This document shows positions 1 to 11,343 of a stretch of DNA of 64,000 nucleotides, piece after piece; the first letter of the stretch is position 1; each line of letters opens with the position of its first letter. A program made the position numbers and the translations under genes. Origin of the DNA: Metellina segmentata (taxonomy: Eukaryota; Arthropoda; Arachnida; Araneae; Tetragnathidae); the NCBI GenBank assembly GCA_947359465.1, contig OX375878.1:88634377-88698376 (forward strand), written 5' to 3'. A model generated the notes under the pieces. That model saw only the letters and a list, made by a program, of their open reading frames with translations. It was not told the origin of the DNA and made no database searches.

Positions 1-407
1 GATCTTTATGGACAAGAAATCTTGCTGAAACCATTTGGAGTGTGTGGTGTTTAAAATAACTTAGCGGCTCTCCCCAATTACTGTTATTCAGATTAATAAG
101 TTCAGCGAGAAATGCGTAAAGCCCCTATTTTAACAGGCTTAACAAAATTTCTACTAATCCTCTGAGGTTGCTACACACAGTTTTCCCTGCCAATCCGGCA
201 TGGGTTTTAAGTAACTCGGTACGGAGGGGACTGCTTACACTCAGAGAGAGAGAGAGAGAGAGAGAGAGGTTGTTACACAATCTTTCACTCATCTCTTGTC
301 AAGCATACAAACATTTGACGAATATTTTGTGAATAAAAAGTATACATTTAAGAAATATAATTTAAGAAGTGCGTTGTGTGTGTTGACAAATGCCAGTCGT
401 TTGACCG
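1..407. other. Unassigned AT-rich sequence with a short (AG)n tract
   Basis: No gene is visible. The first 25 bases resemble a piece of the TTAA-MITE/satellite core found at 36.6-38.8 kb (shared phrase GATCTTTATGGAC), but the match is too short to define an element. A perfect (AG)n run of about 26 bases lies at 243-268. Confidence 0.5.
243..268. repeat. (AG)n microsatellite
   Basis: Uninterrupted AG dinucleotide run of about 13 units. The same motif recurs at 7081-7154, and as TC at 35964-35983. Confidence 0.9.
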
Positions 408-415
408 CTAGGCAT

Positions 416-883
416 TAGGGATGCGACATCGATAGCAAAACATCGATGTTCAAAATTAAAACATCGATGTTGATAATACATCGTCCCCAAACCATCGATG
501 TTTTTAAAATTCAGTGTATTTAAACTAGTTTCCCCATTTGTTGAAACTGGTTTAGCAACTAGTGATGCGACATCGGCTCCAATACATCGATGTTTTTTTC
601 TAAAACATCAATGTTTAGAAAACATCGACATCGATGTCGCATCCCTTCTTTTCAGACCCTTCACACTTGGCCACTTTGGTCTAAAAGTATGTTCGATTTG
701 CTGAATTTAAAAATTATGCTACTTGGTTATTTTTAAAATTTTTATAACGGTATATTTTTCAGTCAAAAATAAAACATCGACAAGTGTAAACATCGATGTT
801 ACAAAAACATCGAATTCAATACATCGATGTTTTTTAAAAAACATCGATGTTTTGAAAATATCGACATCGATGTCGCATCCCTA
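416..883. mobile_element. Non-autonomous hAT element (MITE), 468 bp, with 8-bp TSD
   Basis: The element begins TAGGGATGCGACATCGAT and ends with the exact inverse, ATCGATGTCGCATCCCTA. It is flanked by perfect 8-bp direct repeats, CTAGGCAT, at 408-415 and 884-891. An 8-bp target duplication plus a TAGGG terminus is the hAT signature. The interior carries no transposase but is dense in the 12-bp palindrome AACATCGATGTT and its half-sites, as expected of subterminal transposase-binding repeats. The stretch near 640-690 is shared with the larger relative at 51941-52973, which retains a hAT transposase tail. An internal copy of the terminal motif near 563 and 640 suggests a rearranged or composite end. 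Confidence 0.88.
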
Positions 884-3544
884 CTAGGCATACTAGACCA
901 AGTGCTCTCCGATATTTTTCTCACAATGTAGTTAAAACCCTCTTGTGTATGGCACCCGTCGAAGTGTTCACCAGACATAAGCTGTCCTAGGTCGCACAAA
1001 TTAATCTAGAGTGCTAGCGATTCCTATTCAGAGGTGATGGACCTGATACGGGATTAATATAGACAAAGTTGATGCATAAGAAATTAATTTTAGTCTCTAG
1101 CTGTTGCTAAAGTGAAGCCATGGAGCGTCCTGTGCAATGGCATTTCAGTTGTCCTAGTCTCTACAAGACGGGAAGTGGTTACCAAGTTCTGATTGCTTAC
1201 TATTAAAGACCACTAGTGTAAGGCACTCGCTTAAGTGTTCACCAGACATGGCTGTTCTACGTCGCACAAATTTGGTGAATAAACAATTGCTATTCAGTAG
1301 AGAAGGGCCCGATAAGATTTCAGACATTAAGCAGTCAGATTTTGGCAACCGCTTTGCGTTGAGGAGAATCTGGGACAACTGGTGATATTTCATGGGACAC
1401 TTAAAGTCCTTCTTTTAGAGACAGCTAGATATTCCATTTCTGTTTATTTCCTATGCATCAGTTTGATTGGTAGTTTTGATGAATGAAAAGTTATAGGCTT
1501 TGAAAATTTCTTCGTTGTTTTTTCGTTCGTTTCTTTTTTGTCTATTTAATAAATGTGGATGGAAATAGGCTCAGTATCTTGAAGTCTTCAATTGAATATT
1601 TAAGATTTCATGATACTGACAATATATATTCGAAAAATCTGGTTTGGACATATCCCAAGAGAAAACCATAGAGGTAAAAGTTATACCGGCATTCTCTAGT
1701 CCTTGATATATTACAGATAATGTTTTCAAATTTTCCAATCCCCTATTATACTCGATTTATTGAAATGCTAGGACAATCCAAAAGCTAAATTGACTTATTC
1801 CTGTTCTCTCTTCTCACCTTCATGATTATACTACAAGAACTATTTTGCTGGCTCTGGGTATGATTTCGTTACGAATGCAATTTTTTAACAGCAACTTGAA
1901 TTCAGACATGAATAAAAAATAAAATTTCACATTGAATTTGTTTTAACTCCGATAGTTTTGATTCGCGTGATGCATAATCTAATTGTTGCCACACAACAAA
2001 TACAAATGGTGATTCTTTTTTTATTCGCAGCACTTAATATAAATAAATAAATAGATTAAATAAGTTGTTTCTGAATAAACGTATCAATAAAAAAATCAAT
2101 ACGTATTTCCTGTGAACGAGCAAAACTATGATCGCCAAGGTTGGTGTTCTTTTTAAGTGTAGCAGATCGAGTCAATGAAACCCTTTGTCACTCAGAAAAT
2201 ACTAAACTAATGCTTTTAACGATATATGCATTTTTATCTCTATCCATCTTTTATCTTTCGAAATCTCTATTATCTCATTCTCTAGTTTCTTTACCTTTTT
2301 AAATGAAGAAAGATTAAGGTACAAAGTGAAAAATATCATTATGTTGTAAACAATTCCAAACATAAGTTTACAAAGTTTCATATTTAGCAATTTGGTTAAC
2401 GCAGGGACATTTAAATGGCATCTGTTTCACTGATGTTTGTTTTTCTTGCTTTAGATCAATCAACCTTAACAAAGAAATATGTAAGCGGGTATTTGAACAT
2501 TTTTGTTCCGAAACATGACCCAATTTACTCCAAAGACTTGCTTTTTGAAATATAATATGTTAAAACAAATTCAATACATGAAAAATTGGTGTTAGGCAAT
2601 AGACTACAAAAATTTATTTGAAAACACTTAGTACATTGCATCAATAATATTTCAATGTTTTTATTTAGAGTAGACTCGACTGTTTTTATATTGACATTAA
2701 ACTTCCTTTTTCAAAAGTTAAACTGAAATTGTTGAAATCCATGTTGTCACTCGTACATAGATGGCGGAACAAGAGCTTTTTATGTTACTCTATACTACAG
2801 CTTGCGTGATTGTTAATTACACATATATCTCTCAGTTTACTTTACTCGATTGAATTTCCTTGGTTACCTACTTTGAGTGTTTGTTTTTCTTCCGAAATCG
2901 GTTACTGGTAGTATTTTTAAACATTTTGCCTACGCCGAAAGATATCGGAAACACAACGTTGATCTTTATAAAACAGAAAGCGGAAATTTTAAGTTAAATG
3001 AGTTGTGCTTCTATTGACATTTTAAAAACTTATATTGAAACGTATCAGATCAAGTTTCAGTTTAAATATATCTGAATTTATATTTATACTGTAAAAGGAA
3101 AACAAAATGCTTTCAATGTAGTGCCGGATTCAAAAAGTAACGACAATCTATTGAAATTTAACTTTACTGATATATTTTTTCAATATGTTCTTTGCAATAG
3201 TATGTTTAGACGAATGTTAAATTTTACCAATCTCTTGATTTTTATTGAACATAGTACTTTCTGAAATTACGTTTTTTGTTCTCTTTACTAAAACGTTAAA
3301 GCTTAAATTCTAATTGAATAGTTACTAATTAATAGAATATTTAAAAAACGTAGTTATTTTGCCGGTGATAAAAGATATAAGAGCTTGTAGCCAGATATAA
3401 ATAAAATAAAATCTTCGGACGAGACATATCATTTATTAACAGACAAGAAGCAATACGGTATACATCTCTCTCTCTCTCAAAACGACCAACAGAGCGATTA
3501 CTTTATCGTCAAAAAAACATTCAGTTTTGATTTTTTAAGTAATT
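884..3544. other. No gene seen; one diverged direct duplication and AT-rich DNA
   Basis: Two diverged copies of a segment of about 130 bp lie roughly 271 bp apart (about 925-1060 and 1195-1330; shared phrase GTGTTCACCAGACAT). The remainder is AT-rich with only short random open frames. A short (TC)n run lies at about 3466-3478. Confidence 0.5.
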
Positions 3545-3625
3545 TCGACGAGATTACTCGTTTATCAAGATCTGAATAATTTTAGTAATAACGAGATACC
3601 TCGTCATCAAAATATCTCTGATTTT
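3545..3625. mobile_element. Degenerate fragment of the TTAA-MITE family
   Basis: Contains repeated half-sites of the family palindrome (GACGAG..., ACGAGATACCTCGTC, ATCAAGATCTG) seen in the clear copies at 4743, 10620 and 36597. No TTAA-flanked ends can be recognised, so the borders are approximate. Confidence 0.4.
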
Positions 3626-3689
3626 TGGATGTTGATGAGATTAAGATATAGCAGTATATTTCCACTACATGATGTAGCTTATATCATAC

Positions 3690-4378
3690 ATGGCTTCAAG
3701 AAATAAAGTAATTACCATTGAAATATTAACAGTCAAGGATCTTGGGGTGATAATTCACAGGGATTTTAAAATGGGTCACCAATGTTCAGCTGCGGGTAAA
3801 AAGGCTAATAGGTTATTGGGGTATATTAAAAAGACTGTAACTTCAAGGGATAAGAATATAATCTTGCCGTTATATAAGGGTTTAGTAAGACCACATCTAG
3901 AATATGCTGTACAATTTTGGGCTCCATATTGAGAAAGGACATAGAATCAATTGAAAGGGTTCAGCACAGAGCTACAAAAATAATAAAGGGGCTAGCAAAT
4001 TTCGATTATAATGAACGTTTAAGTAAGCTAAACATGTATACACTGGAAAGAAGAAGAAGGAGGGGGGATTTGATTCAGCTTTTCAAGTTTGTAAAACAAG
4101 GGTACACAGAGGGCTTAAATTTCAATAGGGATAACAGAACAAGGGGTCATGGGTATAAATTGAATAAGACACATTTTAATCGGGATTTAAGGAAAAACTA
4201 CTACTTTAATAGGGTAATAGACAGTTGGAACGCGTTGCCAGAAAATATAGTTAATTCAAAGGGAGTGTACGAATTTACGATACAATTGGATAGTCAGTGG
4301 GAATTGGGGAATTCATAAACAAAGGACAAGCTTTGTTGGGCTCGAGCCTGTAGCTGGTCGTCAATATTTGTATTTGTA
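3690..4378 (+). pseudogene. CR1-like LINE, 3' end with C-terminal reverse transcriptase ORF (frameshifted)
   Basis: This 5'-truncated non-LTR retrotransposon end encodes the region downstream of the RT catalytic core. Seen in order: a VKDLGVIIH motif, AGKKANRLLGYIKK, LYKGLVRPHLEYAVQFWAPY, then LRKDIESIERVQHRATK and a basic tail ending in WNALPENIV...; the stop is at 4316-4318. These phrases are typical of the thumb and C-terminal region of CR1-clade LINE polymerases. The reading frame shifts near 3929-3932, where one base is missing between the APY and LRKD codons, so the copy is dead. The catalytic FADD box is absent because the copy is truncated. The short 3' UTR ends in a TATTTG-type repeat at about 4362-4378. 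A second copy of the same 3' end lies on the minus strand at 17998-18090, confirming a family. Confidence 0.85.
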
Positions 4379-4742
4379 TATCAGCATCAATATTAATCTT
4401 AATATAAATTTTTAGTCTATGCTTACGGTTTGGTTATGAACTCAAAGCTTGTTGGGGCTTTTAATTTTTCGTTATCTCACCTGTCTTGAATGCCAGCAAC
4501 AACACAAAGTGATATAGATTCAAAGTTTTATAACACATTCTGGTCGATGCAATATGATACCACAAATTAATTATAGTTTATTTGAGGTGTATAACCGTTT
4601 AAGGGTTTCTTTATGAAACTTTTTTTACTGACAATAGCCTAAAATTTTTCTATTGGATTAAGGGCTGGGAGTTCCCAGACCAAGGTAGGTCATCGAGATT
4701 CAATTCCTGTACACCTACTGAAACTATAACCTCTGCTCAATA
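4379..4742. other. No gene seen
   Basis: AT-rich sequence. A weak box-B-like phrase (GAGATTCAATTCC) near 4698 hints at an old tRNA-derived SINE, but no body or target duplication supports it. Confidence 0.4.
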
Positions 4743-4959
4743 TTAACCCTCCTGGTGGTTGTCCCAACGAGGTATCTCGTCATTAGCATAACTGACTAAA
4801 TCTGAATGGACGAGATATCTCGTCAGAAGACAACAGACCAGATCGTGATCTTGTCGTTATCAAAAGATCGGGAGTATCTTGATGGCGAGAAATATCGTCA
4901 TTAGCGAAATTGGTCGCATCGTAATGGTAGCGATTCTGACCAAAACCATCGAGTGTTAA
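4743..4959. mobile_element. piggyBac-like TTAA MITE (copy 1), about 217 bp
   Basis: Starts TTAA then CCCTCCTGGTGG and ends near a degenerate inverse, CCATCGAGTG then TTAA (4956-4959). TTAA target duplications with CCCT-type termini are characteristic of piggyBac-superfamily elements. The interior holds the family palindrome GACGAGATATCTCGTC and the phrases later amplified as the 117-bp satellite at 36664-38769 (for example AGTATCTTGATGG, GAGAAAT.TCGTCATTAG). No coding capacity. The left end is clear, while the right end is inferred from weaker similarity. Confidence 0.7.
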
Positions 4960-5463
4960 GTCTGAAATGTAATGTTTAAAAAACAGATTACGAAATCCAT
5001 TATTTACCCTTCAAGGTGCGAGGCAATGTGCCAAATCTTGTTGAGCCACCCATCGTAAAGAGCGAAAAAAAGTCCTTGCTGATAGAAGAACTTGTCTGAA
5101 ACACTTTAATACTGTTCGGAGTCCGTGGTGTTTGTCTCGAGATTTAAAGGATTAACGTAATTAAAACTAGAAGCAATTCAAACTATAACGGAAGTAGGAT
5201 GTTTATATATAAGCTTTTTTCTGTACACTTTCTGAAAGCATTGATTCATCCGAAGTGTGGCAGAGAAGAGGTGGAATCACTACGCAAACTGAAACGACTT
5301 TCACCCGAAAACCAAAAGTTGCGCCCATCCATCAACAGTCCACGGTTTGTGCTGTCAGGCCCTTCCCAGACGTTTCTTTTTCATTTCTGCTGTTAATAAC
5401 GATTTTATCCTGGGATGGTGGGCTTAGAATCCCCTTTTATAATCGCGACGTCTAACATTACTC
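4960..5463. other. No gene seen
   Basis: A short stretch near 5230-5400 is less AT-rich and partly open on the plus strand (codes a 65-residue peptide ending FLFHFCC) but has no recognisable domain, splice context or homologous copy here. Confidence 0.35.
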
Positions 5464-5758
5464 GGGTAGGTATTTAAATAACGTCACAATGAAGCAACAC
5501 AAAGGGCTATTGATGGTCCAGAAGCAAACCCTAATTGAGATCCGAGGACAACGCTACGTAATTTTGAACCACGGTCAGACGACGAAATCCCACCTGAGCT
5601 GGCACCCCACTCTCCGAACTTCCACACCACGCCAATGTGAGGATATTTGAGACCACGACAGATTTAACGCGCATCATCCCACTTTGTACGTGACGGTTGG
5701 GATTCGAACTCGCAACCATCCGGTTGCTAATCTGCTACTCTTACAACCTGGCTACAAT
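5464..5758 (-). mobile_element. tRNA-derived SINE, type B, about full length
   Basis: Read on the minus strand, it has a tRNA-like head with box B GCGAGTTCGAATCCC (5697-5725 region) after a stretch parallel to box A. The shared SINE body follows (GTGGAAGTT.GGAGAGTGGGG, CCAGCTCAGGTG, CGTC.TCTGACCGTGG) and a tail ending GACGTTATTTAAATACCTAC. The same head, body and tail recur at 21941, 44715, 49405, 58098 and 63360, so this is a real family. The 5' few bases of the head are degraded. Confidence 0.8.
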
Positions 5759-7074
5759 ACTCAGACATTTTGTCTTTTTTAAGGAAGAAGGTCTTGAACG
5801 CCAAGGAAAATGCTTTGAATTTATATACCTGGTTTCCTTGTAATTTTCCAACCATCGGGGAACAGCCGATTCAGCGCAATTTAACTGCCCGGCGATTTCC
5901 CTATTATTCGTCCATGAAAGAGTCAAAACTGGTGCGTTTCTGTTTCAGAGGTGCTATTTCTAATGCCTTCTCATCTTGTAACATTAAATTACCACAAACA
6001 ACAATTTTCACACACACCGAACACCAATGTATTGGTTCACGTGCAGACTTTTATGGCATTGGCCTCAGGATGATGCAATTGCTCATCTTTATTTGGATAT
6101 ATAAAGGTTACTCTAACAAAAGATGGGTAAATTATTGCTTCAGACTTCAAACAACTAAAAGAGCATTAAAATTATACATATTTTATTTATTATATTAATT
6201 ATAACAAAGTCATAAACTGAAAAATAAAAAGTTTGCCCAACTTTTAGATTTGTGTTTATTTATAACGATATGTATGTGCCAATATGTTTCTCATTATAAA
6301 ATTTTATTGCATATGTTTATGTTACTGAATTTAGAGTATCCGTCTTGTAATGAGAAATCTACGTAAATTCTTCGTTGCAATATGAATAGGAATTTTTGAC
6401 TTGATTTTGTTTGTGTTTTTTACTAAGATTTGCAATTTACCTTTTTGGTTGAAGCAAATCGAGACTTAACATGGTATGAAGCAGTGAAAGCAATTGTACA
6501 TTGTTGCAAATTCTATTAAACACAGATATAAACCAATTAATATGATTTAATGTGTAAATACAAAATAATTTATTCAAGCATTTATTTATTTTTAACATTC
6601 TGACAAACATCTTCCATGGCATTACACTTTAAAAAAGACTTTTCTGTTTTACCGACAAGTTACTCTCGGATTTTATTTAACTTTTTGCATATGCAGATAA
6701 TAAGGAAATTTATTAAATTCTTTGAATTGAAAACAATCAAGTTAACACTAAAATATTATCTGTTGATTACTTGATTAGCGAAGCGTAAAAGGGTACAATA
6801 TTAGTAAAGCGCTGAATTTCAATTTCAACATACATCTGAATGCGGAAGCGAATTTAATGACTCACAAAAATTGCGCTAAATTTCTATTGTATAATCTCTT
6901 AATCCGAGTAATAATAGTCGAGTAATCCTCGTGATACTAGTAGGTTACGCAAATACTAATCTAACCTACGTAGATACTAGTCTAACTAGTCCTCGTAAAA
7001 CAGAAATTATCATTGATCGACAAAACAACCAATTGATACTATGTCCTAAATAATGTTTTGTAGATTTAGTGATT

Positions 7075-7080
<6 letters not shown>
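5759..7080. other. No gene seen
   Basis: AT-rich sequence. A 142-codon plus-strand open frame (5770-6198) has biased AT-rich composition and no recognisable motif. I treat it as chance. Confidence 0.4.

Positions 7081-7154
<74 letters not shown>
7081..7154. repeat. (AG)n microsatellite, about 74 bp
   Basis: Pure AG dinucleotide run, the longest in the window. It creates a spurious Arg-Glu repeat ORF on the plus strand. Confidence 0.95.
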
Positions 7155-7157
<3 letters not shown>

Positions 7158-8740
7158 TTATTGGTTATGTTCTAATATTTTTATTTATTACTAAATCTAC
7201 GAAAGTCTTATACTGTAGCTACGCATGCCTATTTTCATCGGGGATACTATTTGTTAACCAAATTGATAAATAAACAGCTCCTGTGAATATTCAGTTCAAG
7301 TAATGAGTTTTGGTATATGAAGCTAGATATTTAATATTGGTTATAAGTATCACTGCAGTAGGAATTCCTGCTAAAGCATGAACAACTGCATAGTTTGATT
7401 TATTTCCCAACGAACTCAGTAGCTTAGAGCAGGTGCTCATTAGCTGACTTTTTTTTCAGACACAGAATGTTTATTTTCGTGATGAGAAGTACATAGCCAT
7501 GCTGTTATTTGTTTAAAAGATACTTAGCACTATCACGATAAAAATAATTTCTATTTTTACTTTAAAACTAAGTCTTTAAACAGCTGAGCAGCAAAAAAAC
7601 TTTGTTTGTCAGTTTTTGAGTTTCTGTTCTAAACGGACTGTTAACGGAAGTTTTATTAAAAACCGCTATAAATAGTATTTTTAAGTTACTAAAAACGAAT
7701 ATCTATTTTTAAGGCAGAATTTATGTATGTTAATTTTTGTTTTGTTTAAAATTATATATATATAATATATCATTCACTGCTTTGTGAAAAAGAAATCAGA
7801 AAAAACTCTTCAAAAATTAATTACCGCTCATTGATACACGCATTATTAATCCTCAGTACGATTACAAATTGTCTTGTTTACAAAAACCGCATAAATCCAA
7901 ATAAGAACATGCATAACGTTATTTTATACTTGTTTAGAAACATGAGGTTTCAGAAATTTGTTGGGAACAGTTTCTAAAAATATGTTTGAACCAAATTATA
8001 TAGCAACCAAATAAAATTGTTGATGTATTTGCAATATTACCAGTGTATTTCTCACTTAATCCATAATTTCAATAAAATACCCGGCCTTCTCCCATATAAT
8101 CAATGACTCCTACTAAAATAAGACGGCCCTTTCAACAGGTTATACCAAGCGAGAAAACAAAGTTCCTTTCATCCCAAAAAATAAAAACAACAGCTAAAAC
8201 TAAAGCATTTACCTGAACAAAGGGGCTTCGCTAGGTGCTAAAGTACCTTCAGAGATACTAATCTCTTTGGCAACAGCTGATATGCATGTTTTTCTTCGAG
8301 GAGAACGAGTTGACAATCAACTACAACTGCGCCTGGACGACAGTTTCTCCACCGAAGAAAATCTGGCGATGATTATTGCGAAGCGAATGTCGCGCCACCT
8401 CACGGCCTTTTTTTGTGTTTTTTTTCCCCCTTTGCATCGATTAATAACTGCTTCGCTGGTTCACCTTCAGTGAATCTGTGTGTGACCAAATGTCTCTAAG
8501 TTGAAGGGAAATGAATTGTGCGTGTAGATTGATAATTCTCGTTTCAGTTCTTGGAGGACCCGAGCTTCTGTGCAGTTTGTAATTTTGTCTCTAGAATGGC
8601 ATCAAAAATTTATTGAAGGCCGTTACAAAGTTGAGGGGCCTTAACGAAGTAGGATGAGCTTGGGCGAGTGCGAATCCAAATTTTCAATGTTCCGTTGAAA
8701 TCGAGTCTATTTTAAGGTGTCAAATTTTCTTTACTCCTAA
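7155..8740. other. No gene assigned; one less AT-rich island at about 8230-8480
   Basis: Mostly AT-rich. The island near 8230-8480 is visibly richer in GC and not repeated elsewhere in the window. On the minus strand it contains a good-looking splice donor (TTCAG then GTAAATGC, junction near 8214), preceded by about 110 bases open in one frame. No protein family is recognisable, so I do not call an exon. Confidence 0.4.
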
Positions 8741-9265
8741 CCTCTTTCCACCAAAATATAACGGTCGCGAATTTGAAACTCGGTCCAACAAAAGACCGTT
8801 GCGTATACGGGATTGTTGCACGTTAAATATTTCATGGCCAAAAATGTCCTCGCGTTGACATGACGTGGAAGTTGGAGAGTGGGGCGCCAGATCAGTTTCA
8901 TTCTCGTCACCTGATCGTTGTTCAAAATGAGATGGCGTTGTTCTCTGATCTTTCCCTTATGGATTGATCCCGGGTGGTCGCCACTAGTTTCAACTCTAAC
9001 CTCTTTCCACCAAAATATAACGGTCGCAAATTTGAAACTCGGTCCAACAAAAGACTGTCCGTTATGTTCACGGGATTGCTGCACGGTAAATAGTTCATGG
9101 CCAAAAATGTCCTCGCGTTGACATGAAGTGGAAGTTTGGAGAGTGGGGTGCCAGATCAGGTGTTGTTCTCTTCACCTGACCGTTGTTCAAAATGAGAAGG
9201 CGTCGTTCTCTGATCTTTCCCTTCTGGATTGATCCCGGGCGGTCGCCAATAGCCCGATGTGATGC
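8741..9265 (+). mobile_element. Tandem dimer of a tRNA-derived SINE
   Basis: Two head-to-tail copies of the SINE body with a 259-bp period (starts at 8741 and 9000). Each carries a degenerate box-B-like AATTTGAAACTCGG, then GTGGAAGTT.GGAGAGTGGGG, CACCTGACCGTTGTTCAAAA.GAG, TTCTCTGATCTTTCCCTT and TTGATCCCGGG. The 5' part of the tRNA head and the terminal tail are missing in both. The copies are very similar, so the unit was duplicated after insertion. Confidence 0.8.
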
Positions 9266-9926
9266 TAAATTCTAAAATATATTAGTAAAAAGAAGGTAGT
9301 AAAAAGATATTCATCATCCACATCGAATTATTTTACACGTTGAGGGAAATTGGTTTTGCTGTTAACCCTTTGTTGGATCGGTATATCATGTTGCAGAGAA
9401 GTTGAGTTGAGTATAGCAGAAGGAAACTGATTTCTACTATGTTAATTAATTTTTTTAATTTCATATTTTTACCAAAGCAGTCTAAAGTTTTTGTACTCTT
9501 TACATTTACTCTTTTTCTTTTATACTCTTATTTGTGTTGTGTGTGTAAACCTTATTTCGATGTAATTAAAAAGTACTTCCCAATACTATTTACTGTAATT
9601 TTCTCAATTGGGGAAGGGTCATAGAGTCGCACTTACCTCACATAATGATGCAAGTGTATTTTTGTTTACAATGTGATAGTACTGTGAGTGAGGTAAGAGC
9701 ACATTTTATTCACCCTCTTATTTGGTCTGCGCAACTTCCGCACTGAAATTAGAAGAAGCTCTCGTGATATGTAAAACTAATGTATAGAACTGCTTCAAGC
9801 ATTTCCATCCATTCCATGCCCAATACAGTTACACTACTGCTTTATTACATAAGTATAGAGTTATAACCTTCAATTCTATGGTGTCTATAGCGCAATAAAA
9901 TAGGATATGGTGTATGTTGAGAACAC
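9266..9926. other. No gene seen; inverted repeat near 9630-9693
   Basis: AT-rich. An inverted repeat pairs CTTACCTCAC (about 9635) with GTGAG.GAGGTAAG (about 9685), with a loop of roughly 40 bases. Confidence 0.4.
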
Positions 9927-10185
9927 CTACTGTATTTGTTTTGAAAGAATACTATTAAAATTTACTTTTAATCCTACTGAAAAATGGAAGCATTTCAGTG
10001 AAAATTATATATCCATCGAGGAAAATTCTGAATATGAAGTTTTATGATAATATCTACTGTGTTTTGTTAACAATACTATTAAAATTTACTTTTAACTCTA
10101 CTGAAAATAGAAGTATTTCAGTGGAAATTATGTATTCATCGTGGAATATCCTGATTACCGATATTCTTTACATTCAGTACATGCT
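9927..10185. repeat. Diverged tandem duplication (about 125 bp x 2)
   Basis: The segment beginning ACTATTAAAATTTACTTTTA is repeated with an offset of about 124 bp and several substitutions and small indels. Confidence 0.75.
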
Positions 10186-10619
10186 TTTATAAATCACAAG
10201 ATAATCTTTTAATATTTGAGAAAAGGGAAATAGCTTTTTAGTAATAAAAGTAGGGCATGGATATCCTCACTCTTTTAAATTTTCAACGGAACCTAATTAT
10301 TTTATATACTTAAAGAGGATTCCTCTGCCAGTTCATTCTTATGAACCGAGGGCCACACTGGGTCACATTGTTACTCAAGTGCATCTGTACAGGCGTCATC
10401 TTGTGAAATTTGGAAATTTTTGAAAAAACTGCGTACCTTCCAGTTAATGATGACTGTTTTTACTAGTTATTTGATTACCATTGCTATTAGACTGTATAGT
10501 AGACACCATGAAATCAGAACTAATAGCCCCGGACTGGTGAAATAATTGTTCTAATCAGAATTTCCATTCATTAGGTATGGAAATTGTGATGATCGGATAG
10601 ATAGTTATTTTCTTCATGT

Positions 10620-10844
10620 TTAACCCTCTAAATAGTTTGGACGACATACTTTGTCCATCCTGATGTGACCAGTTTTGCTCATGACGAGATATCTCGTCAT
10701 CTAGATATGGCCGATTTTTTTTCGTTATGACGAGATAAAGATGTGGACAAGTTTCCTCTATTGACAAGATTTCTTATCCATCAAGATCTGGTCAGTTTTG
10801 TGAACGACGAGATCCCTAGTCAAGACAGTCACCAGGAGGATTAA
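10620..10844. mobile_element. piggyBac-like TTAA MITE (copy 2), about 225 bp
   Basis: Flanked by TTAA at 10620-10623 and 10841-10844. The left end begins CCCTCTAAATAG and the right end is CACCAGGAGGA, the inverse of the CCTCCTGGTG seen at 4747 and 36601. The interior has a perfect GACGAGATATCTCGTC palindrome near 10684 and the related ATCAAGATCTGG.CAGTTTTG phrase. Non-coding. Confidence 0.75.
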
Positions 10845-10955
10845 TTTGTAGACTATATTAATTTGTAGACTATATTAATTTGTAGACTATATTAATTTGT
10901 AAACTACATTTATTAATTTGTAATAACTATATTTATTAATTTGTAATAACTATAA
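10841..10955. repeat. AT-rich minisatellite (TTAATTTGTAGACTATA units)
   Basis: About four 17-bp TTAATTTGTAGACTATA-like units, followed by two or three longer TTAATTTGTAATAACTATATTTA-type variants. It starts exactly at the TTAA that borders the MITE. Confidence 0.85.
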
Positions 10956-10960
10956 TTATG

Positions 10961-11343
10961 AGCCGCGGTAGCTCAGTCAGTAGAGCGTCGGGCTTGCATC
11001 GGAAGGGTTGTGGGTTCTGTCCTCAGCGGAGCCTGCAATTCTGATGGTTGCGAGATCGACGCTTAGACCTGGCTAAAGACCGTCGTGTTCGCTAATGGTG
11101 GCTGGGGTACGTTAAATAGGATTAATAGGTCGTGGTCATAAAGTCTCCCATACCAAATCAATACCTCTGGGGGTACCTGATCAGGGGGTTATCGGCCTCT
11201 GATTGGGATCTAAAATTACGATACGTGTGAGTGAATGGATGTGTGAAAGGGACCTTCCTGTAAAACGGATATGTCATGTATGAAGAAGTCCAACCCTCCG
11301 GGGCAATGGCACCCCCAATTGGGCCATATATGGCAAGAACAAA
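10961..11343 (+). mobile_element. tRNA-derived SINE, type D, about 383 bp
   Basis: The head looks like a tRNA: box A TAGCTCAGTCAGTAGAGCG (10969-10987) and, after a spacer, GTGGGTTCTGTCC as box B (about 11010). An unrelated body of about 300 bp follows. Short direct repeats AACTATA(A/T)TTAT at 10948 and 11344 look like the target-site duplication. It is not a functional tRNA gene, because the acceptor and T-arm pairing are not preserved. Confidence 0.7.

Noticed and set aside
1..25. Partial TTAA MITE at the window start
   Set aside because: Only about 20 bases resemble the satellite monomer and no terminus follows, so it is not called as an element.
5770..6198. 142-codon plus-strand open frame as a host gene
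   Set aside because: No domain, no splice context, AT-driven composition. Likely chance.
7073..7273. Open frame with Arg-Glu repeats
   Set aside because: Produced entirely by the (AG)n microsatellite.
8267..8473. 68-codon plus-strand open frame in a GC-richer island
   Set aside because: The second half is poly-T derived, no family is recognised, and the best splice signal is on the other strand.
9630..9693. U1-like CTTACCT sequence
   Set aside because: Only the seven-base splice-like motif matches. The rest of U1 snRNA and its stems are absent; it is simply one arm of an inverted repeat.
10961..11035. Functional tRNA gene
   Set aside because: Box A and box B are present, but stem pairing is poor and a SINE body with a target duplication follows. 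The same reasoning applies to the heads at 34630-34700, 36283 and 40071.
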